A program made the translations under genes and the position numbers. A DNA stretch of 6,390 nucleotides from JABIRQ01 sp963583595 (GTDB lineage Bacteria > Pseudomonadota > Alphaproteobacteria > CADEGL01), in NCBI GenBank assembly GCA_963583595.1, contig CAUZWC010000185.1, positions 1-6,390 of the forward strand. The letters run 5' to 3'. Positions 1 to 5,960 of this stretch are shown piece after piece (positions within the stretch are counted from its first letter, which is position 1; each line of letters starts with the position of its first letter). A model generated the notes under the pieces. It was not told the origin of the DNA. It saw only the letters and a program-made list of their open reading frames with translations, and did no database searches.

Positions 1-1
1 G

Positions 2-703
2 ACCGTCGCCCAGCTCGAATCCGCGATCTTTCCCGATAGCGTCCTGCATCCCAAGACGAGTTTGCTCTGCCTGGAGAACACCCATAACGCTGCCGGCGGC
101 ATCTGCCTCTCGCCGGCGGGAACGGCGGAACTGGCGGATGCCGCCCATCGGCGCGGCCTCAAGGTCCATATCGACGGCGCGCGGATCTTCAACGCGGCCG
201 TCGCCCTGGGCGTGCCCGGCGCCGATCTCGTCCGCTCGGTGGATTCCATCACCTTCTGCTTGACAAAGGGCTTGGCCTGCCCGGTCGGCTCGGTCCTGTG
301 CGGCAGCCGCGATTTCATCGATGCGGCGCGCCATTGGCGTCAGGCGGCGGGCGGCGGCATGCGCCAGGCGGGCATCTTCGCTGCCGCGGGCGTCGTCGCT
401 CTCGAGTCGATGATCGAGCGTCTGGCCGAGGATCACGCGACGGCCAAGCGGCTCGCTGGCTATATGGCCGAAGCCGGCCTGGCCATCGACCCAGACGCGG
501 TCCAGACCAACATGGTCTTCGTCGAACTGCCCGAGGACGGGCCCGACCCGGAGCGCTTCGTCGCCGATTTGGCGGAAGCCGGTGTCCGCATCAACCCCCC
601 CAAGGGCCGCCGCCTGCGCTTCGTCACACATTACGGCATCGAGGCCGAGGATATCGACCTCGCCGGCCGCCAGGTCGCCCAGGTCTGCAAACAAGCGGCA
701 TGA
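2..703 (+). CDS. ltaE: Low-specificity L-threonine aldolase, C-terminal part (5' end outside window)
   Basis: A PLP-dependent fold-type I enzyme that cleaves L-threonine or L-allo-threonine to glycine and acetaldehyde in the cytosol. The visible 233 residues read in from the left edge without a start. A family member of about 340-350 residues would be missing roughly its first 110. Visible family signatures, in order, are LLCLENTHN, then HIDGARIFNAA (the Asp that contacts the PLP pyridine nitrogen and an Arg), then CLTKGLACPVGS, whose Lys (codon 266-268) should form the Schiff base. These are followed by GGGMRQAG and RLRFVTHYG near the C-terminus, which in this family includes a carboxylate-binding Arg. 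SKGL is the commoner form of the lysine motif; TKGL here is conservative. The frame ends in TGA at 701-703, 23 bases before a REP-type hairpin. All key residues in the visible part are intact, so the gene is probably functional. The family is secure; the exact substrate preference is not visible. Confidence 0.93.
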   Translation, partial: TVAQLESAIFPDSVLHPKTSLLCLENTHNAAGGICLSPAGTAELADAAHRRGLKVHIDGARIFNAAVALGVPGADLVRSVDSITFCLTKGLACPVGSVLCGSRDFIDAARHWRQAAGGGMRQAGIFAAAGVVALESMIERLAEDHATAKRLAGYMAEAGLAIDPDAVQTNMVFVELPEDGPDPERFVADLAEAGVRINPPKGRRLRFVTHYGIEAEDIDLAGRQVAQVCKQAA

Positions 704-726
704 CCGGGCGGCGACGTGCCACCGGG

Positions 727-755
727 CCTCATGCTTCGACAGGCTCAGCATGCGG
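727..755 (-). repeat. REP-type hairpin unit 1
   Basis: An imperfect palindrome 23 bases after the threonine aldolase stop. The stem is CATGCT (730-735) with AGCATG (747-752), plus two outer C-G pairs beyond one mismatch. Read on the minus strand, the loop between the CATGC and GCATG arms is TGAGCCTGTCGAA, the same 13 bases as in unit 2. It may act as a 3' mRNA-stabilising structure for the aldolase transcript; that role is inference. There is no U-tract, so it is not a classical terminator. Confidence 0.8.
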
Positions 756-808
756 GCTTGGGGATTCGGCATGTGGCCCCGCCAAATATGGGGTTTGCAC
801 ATTCGACT

Positions 809-822
809 GGGCGTGAACGCCC
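809..822. other. Short GC-rich hairpin between REP units 1 and 2
   Basis: GGGCG (809-813), a TGAA tetraloop (814-817) and CGCCC (818-822) form a perfect five-pair stem. It lies between the two oppositely oriented repeat units. The other repeat pair (5846-5931) also has a hairpin between its units, of different sequence. No run of T follows, only TTCCCC, so it is not called a terminator. Confidence 0.5.
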
Positions 823-830
823 TTCCCCGA

Positions 831-859
831 CCTCGTCCTGAGCCTGTCGAAGGGCGAGG
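831..859 (+). repeat. REP-type hairpin unit 2
   Basis: The stem is CCTCGTCC (831-838) with GGGCGAGG (852-859), eight pairs including one G-T wobble. The loop is TGAGCCTGTCGAA (839-851). It is inverted relative to unit 1. The same architecture recurs at 5846-5874 with a stem base pair swapped from G-C to A-T, a compensatory change. The unit sits just upstream of the transporter pseudogene, near where that gene's missing N-terminal half would have been. Confidence 0.82.
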
Positions 860-900
860 ATTGCACGCTGCTCCGCCGCGCCGCGGCTTCCCGGACATCC

Positions 901-1395
901 GAAACCGAGAAGAGCGCCACGTGCGGGCCGCTTGTCGGCCTCGCCGGCGCCGCCCTCGCGGCCTGGCCCGGATATTCATCACGGCGATGATCTTCTACGG
1001 CCAGCGCCTCGACCGGAAAGGGGGCGGGCCGGAACTGCTCTATGCCCTGTGCTTTCCCCTCTAACTCCTTCCTGGCCTTGGTCGCCTGGCGGCTCGGCTT
1101 CGACACCAAGGCCCCGATGCCGCCCGCCGATATCGCCCTGGGAGTCGCCATCGGCCTCGTCGTCCTGGGCTTCGTCGCCTACACCGTGCAGAAAGCAATT
1201 TCGTTGAGTTCCTCCTTCGCCGTCGGCACCGTCGCCGCCCTGATCCCCTTCGTCGTCTTCCTAATGCAGGCGGTCGAGGGACGGGTGGATCATTCCAACG
1301 CCACCCTGGCCGGCCTCGCCGTCTGTTTGGCGGGCGCGGTGATGGTGTCCACTGGCAGAACCCGCGCGGCACTGAGGGAGCGCCCTTCGGCATAG
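901..1395 (+). pseudogene. Broken EamA/DMT-superfamily transporter, C-terminal half only, two frameshifts
   Basis: Conceptual translation in three pieces gives what looks like the five-helix C-terminal half of a drug/metabolite transporter. Piece one (to about 963) reads GPLVGLAGAALAA. Piece two, in the next frame, reads RIFITAMIFYGQRLDR and then PELLYALCFPL, and stops at TAA 1062-1064. Piece three, back in the first frame, reads NSFLALVAWRLGF, then ALGVAIGLVVLGFVAYTVQK, then FAVGTVAALIPFVVF and ATLAGLAVCLAGAVMVS, ending at TAG 1393-1395. Each piece continues the hydrophobic-helix pattern of the previous one. The first frame alone hits TGA at 988-990. The first shift is a net loss of one base near 960-966 and the second a net gain of one near 1056-1063, so they compensate. 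The N-terminal half and a credible start are absent; REP units 1 and 2 occupy that space. The upstream boundary is approximate. The alternatives are sequencing error at two sites, or a remnant of a related membrane protein family. Confidence 0.72.
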
Positions 1396-1422
1396 CGAAA
1401 GGTCCGGCGCAGGCTGCTCGCC

Positions 1423-2958
1423 TTAAGCCGGCCCACCCGTATCCATATGGCCCTCGTCGCGGTTCCGCACGAAAAGCCAGACGAAGGGGATCAGGGCATA
1501 GGCGATGGCGGTCAGGGCGAGGAAGGCATTGGAATAGCCGATTACCCCGGCCTGGCGGGAAATCACACTATCGACCAGGGCGAGGCCCTTGCGCGCCTCC
1601 AGGTCCCAGGCGCCGCGCGCCATATCCCCGGCGAGGGTCTGGGTGAAGGGAGTGACATATTCGGTCAGCACCGCATGGCTCATGATCGTGCCAGTGAGCA
1701 TCACGTTGATCACGGTGACGATGCCGATGCTCGCGCCGATAGTAAAGACCAGATGGACCATGGCGATGCCGTCGTCCATGTCGCGTGGCGCCAGGGTGGC
1801 ATAGGCGAGGGTACCCAAGGGCACCCAGACGAAGCCTGAGCCCAGGCCCTGGATCAGCCCGGCCCAGGCGACGGTCCAGGCATCGACATCGGGGGTCCAT
1901 TGGCTCATCAGGAGGGTCGAGGTGCCGAAACAGGCCAGGCCGACCAACATGATGATGCGCGGATCGAAACGCGCTAGCAGCGGCCCGCCCAGCATCATGG
2001 AGGCGAAGGCGCTGACCCCGCGAGGAGTCAGCAGCCAGCCCACCTCCTCGACCGGATAATCGCCCAGATTCTGGAAATAGAGCGAGAGCAGCACGATGGG
2101 CGCCTGGACCAGGATGGCGAAGAAGAAGGCGTAGACGACCGCCAGGGCGTAGTTGCGGTTGGCGAAGATGCCCGGGCGCAGGAAGGGCCTAGGGCTGGTG
2201 AAGCTGTGGACCAGAAAGACATAGAGGAAGACGGTGGCGATCCCGGCCTCGACGACGATCTCGGTCGAGGCGAACCAGTCCTCGCGCTCCCCCCGGTTCA
2301 GGGCGAGCTGGAAGGCACCGACCGCGACGATCAGCGCGCTGAAGCCGAACCAATCGAGTCGGTGGCCCGGGTTACGCGCCGTCCGCGGCACCAGCAACCA
2401 GACCCCCAGGATGGTCGGGATCAGCACCGGCACATTAACGAAGAAGACCCAGGGCCAGCTATGGGCCTCGGTCAGGATGCCACCCACCGTCGGCCCGAGC
2501 ACCGGGCCGATCAGGATCCCCATGCCCCAGATCGAGTTGGCCGTGCCGTGCTTCTCGCGCGGGAAGAGGTCGAGCATGATGGCCTGGGAGAGGGGCAGGA
2601 GCGGCGCGCCGAACATGCCCTGGAGGGCGCGCCAGCCGACCTCCTCGGTCAGGCTGGTCGCCATGCCGCAGAAGACCGAGATGACGGTGAAGCCGATCGT
2701 CGCCAGCAGGTAGATCTGCTTGCGGCCGAAGCGTTGACTGAGCCAGCCGGAGCAGGCGGTCACGACCGACTGGCCGACCAGATAGCCGGTCAGCACCCAG
2801 GCGATCTGGTCGGCCGTCGCCGAGAAGCTGCCCTGCATATGGGGCAGGGCGACGGTGACGATGGTCAGGTCCAGGACATAGACCGTCGTCGGGATCATGA
2901 CCGCGGCGATGGTCAGCCAGAGGCGCGCGCCGGCAAGGGGCTGGGCGCCGCCGGTCAT
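1423..2958 (-). CDS. DHA2-family (EmrB/QacA-like) MFS transporter, 14 TM, complete
   Basis: A 511-residue inner-membrane proton-coupled drug:H+ antiporter of the usual length for the 14-helix DHA2 family. Helix 1 carries the family motif LDLTIVTVALP (Asp30), a residue associated with substrate or proton handling in this family. Motif A, GWLSQRFGRK (71-80), lies between helices 2 and 3. Motif C, GPVLGPTVGG (151-160), is in helix 5 and is typical of antiporters. The loop before helix 14 contains ISRQAGVIGYSNAF, shared with its neighbours. The frame is open further upstream to 3108, but I chose the ATG at 2956-2958. It gives MTGGAQ, matching the start of the paralog at 4326-5819 base for base over 18 bases, and it overlaps the previous stop by ATGA (2955-2958), implying translational coupling. 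The Shine-Dalgarno is weak, consistent with coupling. It is the last gene of the array and converges on the DMT pseudogene, 27 bases away. No adaptor (EmrA) gene is visible; the substrate is unknown. Confidence 0.93.
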   Translation of the reverse strand: MTGGAQPLAGARLWLTIAAVMIPTTVYVLDLTIVTVALPHMQGSFSATADQIAWVLTGYLVGQSVVTACSGWLSQRFGRKQIYLLATIGFTVISVFCGMATSLTEEVGWRALQGMFGAPLLPLSQAIMLDLFPREKHGTANSIWGMGILIGPVLGPTVGGILTEAHSWPWVFFVNVPVLIPTILGVWLLVPRTARNPGHRLDWFGFSALIVAVGAFQLALNRGEREDWFASTEIVVEAGIATVFLYVFLVHSFTSPRPFLRPGIFANRNYALAVVYAFFFAILVQAPIVLLSLYFQNLGDYPVEEVGWLLTPRGVSAFASMMLGGPLLARFDPRIIMLVGLACFGTSTLLMSQWTPDVDAWTVAWAGLIQGLGSGFVWVPLGTLAYATLAPRDMDDGIAMVHLVFTIGASIGIVTVINVMLTGTIMSHAVLTEYVTPFTQTLAGDMARGAWDLEARKGLALVDSVISRQAGVIGYSNAFLALTAIAYALIPFVWLFVRNRDEGHMDTGGPA

Positions 2959-4241
2959 CGCGGCCGCCCCAGAAGATAGAGCGCAGGGATAATCGCCAGG
3001 GCGATCAGGGCGATGGCGATCTGCGCGTCGGCAAAGCCGATCATCGCCGATTGCCGCCCGATCTCCGCGTCGATCCCGGCCGCGCCACCGGGCAGGCGCA
3101 GGTCCCATCCGGGCGGGACCAGATCGCTGTGGAGCAGACGATTATAGCGAGACACGGCCTCGACCAGAACCGCATAGGCCCGTTGGGCGCCGATGGTCCA
3201 GAAGGTGATGGCCCCGGCCACGTCGACGCTGACGGCCAGCTTGAAGGAGAGATAGAGCAAGGGCACCGCATCCGATCTTTCGCGCGGTTCGACGAAGGCG
3301 AAGGTGAGGTAGTTCAGACAGATCCATAACATGCCGGCGCCGAGCCCCTGAAGCATGCCGACCCAGACGACTTCCCAGGTCGTCACATCGAGGGTCCATT
3401 GGGCCATCACACAGTGGGAAACGGTGATGCAGTCGAGGCCGAGGGCGGCCAGCAGGCGCGCGTCGACATAGGCGAAGTGGCGTCCCGCGAGCAGACTGGA
3501 GGCCATCACGCCGAGCGCGCGTGGGACGAGCAGCAGCCCGATCAGTTTGACCGGATAGCCTTGGACGATCTGCAGCATCAGGGGCAGCATGATGAGCGGC
3601 AGGAAGGCGATCAGGCCGCTGCCGAAATTCATGCAGAGGCCAAAGCCCAGATTGTGGGTGCGGGACAGGAACCGCGGCCGGACGGGATTCCGGCTGGTCA
3701 TGATCTGCACGACGAAGAGATAGATGAAGATGCCGAAGACCATGAGATCCACGACGATTTCGGGCGAGTCCAGCCAGTCCTGCCGGGCGCCCCGGTTCAT
3801 CATCAATTGCAGGGCGGCCAAGCCGATCAGCAGGGCGCAGAAGCCGAAAACGTCGAGCCGGCGCGCATTGACCGTCTGGGTTCGCGGCACCCAGAGGATC
3901 GCGCCGATCAGGGCGAGCAGGGCGATCGGCACATTGATGTAGAAGACGGCCGGCCAGCCGTAGAGATCGGTGATCCAGCCGCCCATGGGCGGGGCGATGA
4001 CCGGGCCAACCATGCTGCCGATGCTCCAGATGCCAAGCGCACGAGGATATTCGTCTCGCGGGTAGACATCGACCAGGATGGTCTGGGACAGCGGTGTCGG
4101 CGACGCGCCGGAAATGCCGTGGAGGAAGCGCCAGAAGACCTCCTCCTCGTGCGAGCCGGCATTGCCGTACATGACCGAGGTCGCCATGATCAAGTGGCGG
4201 TTCGGCGCGGGCCCGGCGCCCGGATGGCCGATATCGCTCAT
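2955..4241 (-). CDS. DHA2-family MFS transporter paralog lacking helices 1-3 and motif A (internally shortened)
   Basis: The 428-residue product aligns with the neighbouring 497-residue paralog except at the N-terminus. Residues 11-22 (PAPNRHLIMATS) match residues 16-27 of that protein (PAGQRRMVLATA). From residue 23 (VMYGNA, then EEEVFWRFL) it matches the paralog from about residue 102 (LMCGNA, EEEVMWRFL). About 74 residues, covering helices 1-3 and motif A, are therefore missing in frame. Motif C, GPVIAPPMGGWI (79-90), is intact. Other conserved places look relaxed: VDARLL replaces IDPRLL, SVDV replaces SAGI, and IGFADAQ replaces IAYNNTF. About 11 helices remain, an odd number that would disturb MFS topology. 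The frame is open up to 4310, but ATG 4239-4241 is preferred because GAGG lies 8 bases upstream and the paralog alignment begins soon after it. The stop overlaps the next start (ATGA). It may be a non-functional relic that still has an open frame, or a half-functional partner protein; I favour the former. Confidence 0.82.
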   Translation of the reverse strand: MSDIGHPGAGPAPNRHLIMATSVMYGNAGSHEEEVFWRFLHGISGASPTPLSQTILVDVYPRDEYPRALGIWSIGSMVGPVIAPPMGGWITDLYGWPAVFYINVPIALLALIGAILWVPRTQTVNARRLDVFGFCALLIGLAALQLMMNRGARQDWLDSPEIVVDLMVFGIFIYLFVVQIMTSRNPVRPRFLSRTHNLGFGLCMNFGSGLIAFLPLIMLPLMLQIVQGYPVKLIGLLLVPRALGVMASSLLAGRHFAYVDARLLAALGLDCITVSHCVMAQWTLDVTTWEVVWVGMLQGLGAGMLWICLNYLTFAFVEPRERSDAVPLLYLSFKLAVSVDVAGAITFWTIGAQRAYAVLVEAVSRYNRLLHSDLVPPGWDLRLPGGAAGIDAEIGRQSAMIGFADAQIAIALIALAIIPALYLLGRPR

Positions 4242-4249
4242 CCCTGCCG

Positions 4250-4253
4250 CCTC
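4250..4253 (-). promoter_or_regulatory. Shine-Dalgarno GAGG for the shortened MFS gene, overlapping the remnant's stop
   Basis: Read on the minus strand, the TGA that ends the 25-codon remnant (4252-4254) runs directly into GG, forming GAGG eight bases before ATG 4241. Terminating ribosomes would be delivered to this site, so reinitiation coupling is plausible. This site decides the start at 4241 over the upstream in-frame ATG at 4310. Confidence 0.55.
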
Positions 4254-4329
4254 ATCGCACCTGCCGCAGAAAATAGACGAAAGGCGCAGGAACGACGGCC
4301 AGGACGGCACTGAACATGCCCGCTGTCAT
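4252..4329 (-). pseudogene. 25-codon remnant of another DHA2 MFS gene (start plus last helix)
   Basis: The frame opens with ATG 4327-4329, overlapping the stop of the 497-residue transporter by ATGA, and closes with TGA at 4252-4254. After MTAG, which resembles the MTGG start of the two complete paralogs, residues 5-25 align without gaps to the last helix of the upstream transporter. AVLAV(V/I)P and the VY-L pair are shared, and 14 of 21 residues are identical. The DNA also aligns (4252-4317 with 4326-4394), for example in the block GCCGTCCTGGCCGTC. The divergence is at paralog level, so this is more likely what is left of a separate gene copy after its body was deleted than a fresh end duplication. 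A functional single-helix peptide cannot be excluded, since the frame is intact and coupled on both sides, but nothing positively supports it. Confidence 0.62.
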
Positions 4330-5819
4330 GGCCGCACCCGTTTGAGCAGATAGACGAGGGGCACCGGGATGACGGCCAGGACGGCGATGAACATAAACGT
4401 GTTATTGTAGGCGATCATTCCGGCCTGGCGGCTGACCTCGCGCCCGATGTTGGCCATGCCGATGGTGTCGCGCGCCCCGTCGTTGAACAAGGTGATGTTC
4501 TCCGAGAGGATCGCGTGAGCGGTCTGGGTGTCCTGGGTCAGATAGGTCATGACCGCGGCGATCCCCGCACTCGCCCCCAGATTCAGCACCAGATAGAAGA
4601 GCGGCACGGCGTCGCCCCGGTAGCGGCCGGCCAGGGTCCGGAAGGTCAGGGCGTTGAGCGGCACAAAGACCAGGTTCGAGCCAGCGCCCTGAATCAACCC
4701 GGTCCAGATCACCGCCCAGGGCCCGACATCCAGACTCCATTGCCCCATCATCCAGTTCGCGGCGCCGATCATCAGGAAGCCTGCGACGATCAGCAGGCGT
4801 GGGTCGATGCGTTGGGTCAGCGGGCCGGTAAAGGCCGATGCGATCATGATGCCGATCGCGCGCGGGGCCAGCAGCAGGCCGATCATGTCGATCGGGTAAT
4901 GCACCAGATTCTTCAGCATCAGCGGCAACAGCAGGGTCGGTAGGAAAACCTGCGTGCCCAAGAAAGCGATCAGGCAGAGGCCGAAGGTGTAGTTCCGGTC
5001 GCGGAACATGGCCGGGTTGATCAAGGTGTCGCGCCCTGTCAGGGCATGGACGACGAAGGCATAGAGAAAAGCAACGCCGATCGAGAAGGTGATCAGGATC
5101 TCGCTCGACGCGAACCAGTCGAGCCGCGTGCCCCGGTTGAGGGTGAGCTGGATGGCTATTAATCCGATCACAAGGGTGCCCAGGCCCAGCGCGTCGATCC
5201 GGCGGCCGCGCTCGGCCGGTGTCGAAGGAATGAACAGGATTGCCCCCAGGAAGGCGCAGAGGCCGATGGGCAGATTGATGAAGAAAACGGCAGGCCAGCC
5301 GTAGAGGTCGGTGATCCAGCCGCCGATTGGCGGGGCAATCACTGGGCCGACCATCATGCCGATGGCCCAGACCCCTAGGGCCCGGGCCGATTCCTCGCGT
5401 GGATAGACGTCGATCACGATGGCCTGGCTGAGGGGGATCAAAGGTGCGCCCGACACGCCTTGGAGGAAGCGCCACATGACTTCCTCCTCGAGCGAGGTGG
5501 CATTGCCGCACATCAGCGAGATCAGGGTGAAGGTGGCAAGGGAGAGAATGTAGAGGCGCTTGCGCCCCAGCCGGGCCGCGACCCAGCCGGTCGAAGTGAT
5601 CATCGCCGTCATGCCGATGATGAAGGCGGTCACGACCCAACTGATCTGGTCCGGCGTGGCCGAGAAACTGCCCTGCATGAAGGGCAGGGAGATCGACACC
5701 AGGGTCAGGTTCAGGGAATAGATGGCGCCCGTGAACATCGCCGTGGCCAGGACCATCCGCCGCTGCCCCGCCGGCAGCACGATCGTCGCGCCCATCGATC
5801 CCTGGGCGCCGCCGGTCAT
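4326..5819 (-). CDS. DHA2-family (EmrB/QacA-like) MFS transporter, 14 TM, complete; helix-1 Asp replaced by Asn
   Basis: A 497-residue inner-membrane drug:H+ antiporter-type protein. Motif A, GWVAARLGRK (78-87), lies between helices 2 and 3. Motif C, GPVIAPPIGGW (158-168), is in helix 5. The usual GLIQGAGS segment is in helix 12, and SRQAGMIAYNNTF precedes helix 14. Hydrophobic segments account for 14 helices, the last at about 474-492. The helix-1 motif reads LNLTLVSISLP, with Asn37 where the family and the paralog at 1423-2958 have Asp. The frame stays open to an ATG at 5933, but that extension reads through two REP hairpins (AEPVEA, LRQARGEG) and is not real. ATG 5817-5819 gives MTGGAQ, shared with the paralog, and follows a GGAAGG. 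A spacer of 141 bases separates it from the upstream transporter, while the downstream remnant overlaps it by ATGA. Co-transcription from further upstream is likely; no clear promoter is visible. The substrate is unknown. Confidence 0.92.
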   Translation of the reverse strand: MTGGAQGSMGATIVLPAGQRRMVLATAMFTGAIYSLNLTLVSISLPFMQGSFSATPDQISWVVTAFIIGMTAMITSTGWVAARLGRKRLYILSLATFTLISLMCGNATSLEEEVMWRFLQGVSGAPLIPLSQAIVIDVYPREESARALGVWAIGMMVGPVIAPPIGGWITDLYGWPAVFFINLPIGLCAFLGAILFIPSTPAERGRRIDALGLGTLVIGLIAIQLTLNRGTRLDWFASSEILITFSIGVAFLYAFVVHALTGRDTLINPAMFRDRNYTFGLCLIAFLGTQVFLPTLLLPLMLKNLVHYPIDMIGLLLAPRAIGIMIASAFTGPLTQRIDPRLLIVAGFLMIGAANWMMGQWSLDVGPWAVIWTGLIQGAGSNLVFVPLNALTFRTLAGRYRGDAVPLFYLVLNLGASAGIAAVMTYLTQDTQTAHAILSENITLFNDGARDTIGMANIGREVSRQAGMIAYNNTFMFIAVLAVIPVPLVYLLKRVRP

Positions 5820-5821
5820 GG

Positions 5822-5827
5822 CCTTCC
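5822..5827 (-). promoter_or_regulatory. Probable Shine-Dalgarno GGAAGG of the 497-residue MFS gene
   Basis: GGAAGG ends two bases before ATG 5819. Its first three bases, GGA, end five bases before the ATG, a usable spacing. Together with the shared MTGGAQ start it supports 5819 over the ATG at 5933. Confidence 0.5.
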
Positions 5828-5845
5828 GCCCGATCTGTTGTCGCC

Positions 5846-5874
5846 CCTCACCCCGAGCCTGTCGAAGGGTGAGG
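5846..5874 (+). repeat. REP-type hairpin unit 3
   Basis: The stem is CCTCACCC (5846-5853) with GGGTGAGG (5867-5874), eight perfect pairs, and the loop is CGAGCCTGTCGAA (5854-5866). It has the same layout as unit 2 at 831-859, with an A-T pair replacing a G-C pair in the stem and one base changed in the loop. It lies in the spacer between two transporter genes, 26 bases upstream of the downstream start, and may modulate transcript stability or translation there (inference). Confidence 0.82.
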
Positions 5875-5875
5875 C

Positions 5876-5898
5876 TGGCACACCCTTGCATTGTGCCA
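5876..5898. other. Hairpin between REP units 3 and 4
   Basis: TGGCACA (5876-5882) and TGTGCCA (5892-5898) form seven perfect pairs around a nine-base loop. It sits between two inverted REP units, so the whole 5846-5931 block can fold as three consecutive hairpins. On the minus strand it is in the untranslated spacer before the 497-residue transporter. Confidence 0.6.
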
Positions 5899-5900
5899 CG

Positions 5901-5931
5901 GCCCCAAGCTTCGACAGGTTCGGCATGAGGC
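5901..5931 (-). repeat. REP-type hairpin unit 4
   Basis: GCCCCAAGC (5901-5909) pairs with GCATGAGGC (5923-5931) over nine positions, with one T-T mismatch and one wobble. On the minus strand the loop is CGAACCTGTCGAA, one base different from unit 3. It is inverted relative to unit 3, so the pair diverges from a centre, whereas units 1 and 2 face each other the other way round. Confidence 0.75.
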
Positions 5932-5960
5932 ACGAAACAGGAGAGGAAAGGCCCGGACCG

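Noticed and set aside
777..793. CCCC...GGGG stem between REP units 1 and 2
   Set aside because: Four pairs over a nine-base loop in GC-rich DNA is expected by chance.
727..859. CRISPR-like array from repeated CTTCGACAGG units
   Set aside because: Only two copies, in inverted rather than direct orientation, with hairpin arms that differ between copies; they are REP elements.
1396..1422. Possible bidirectional terminator between the convergent pseudogene and MFS gene
   Set aside because: Only a weak GGCG/CGCC stem (1406-1409 with 1419-1422) is present and there is no T-run in either direction.
2206..2979. Plus-strand 257-codon open frame opposite the 511-residue MFS gene
   Set aside because: It has the same polar, low-complexity composition as an antisense shadow. 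The minus-strand reading has full family motifs.
3399..4313. Long open frame on the plus strand opposite the shortened MFS gene
   Set aside because: Its product is almost all D, E, Q, H, R, G and A, which is the mirror image of hydrophobic helix codons in GC-rich DNA. It has no recognisable domain or ribosome-binding site; it is a shadow frame.
4402..5640. Minus-strand 412-codon frame overlapping the 497-residue MFS gene in another frame
   Set aside because: Rich in R, P, H, D and G with no helices or motifs; it is the out-of-frame reading of the transporter.
5876..5890. Sigma-54-like TGGCAC...TTGCA on the plus strand
   Set aside because: GG and GC are separated by nine bases instead of the required ten, it points into the antisense side of a transporter gene, and it is explained by the hairpin between REP units.
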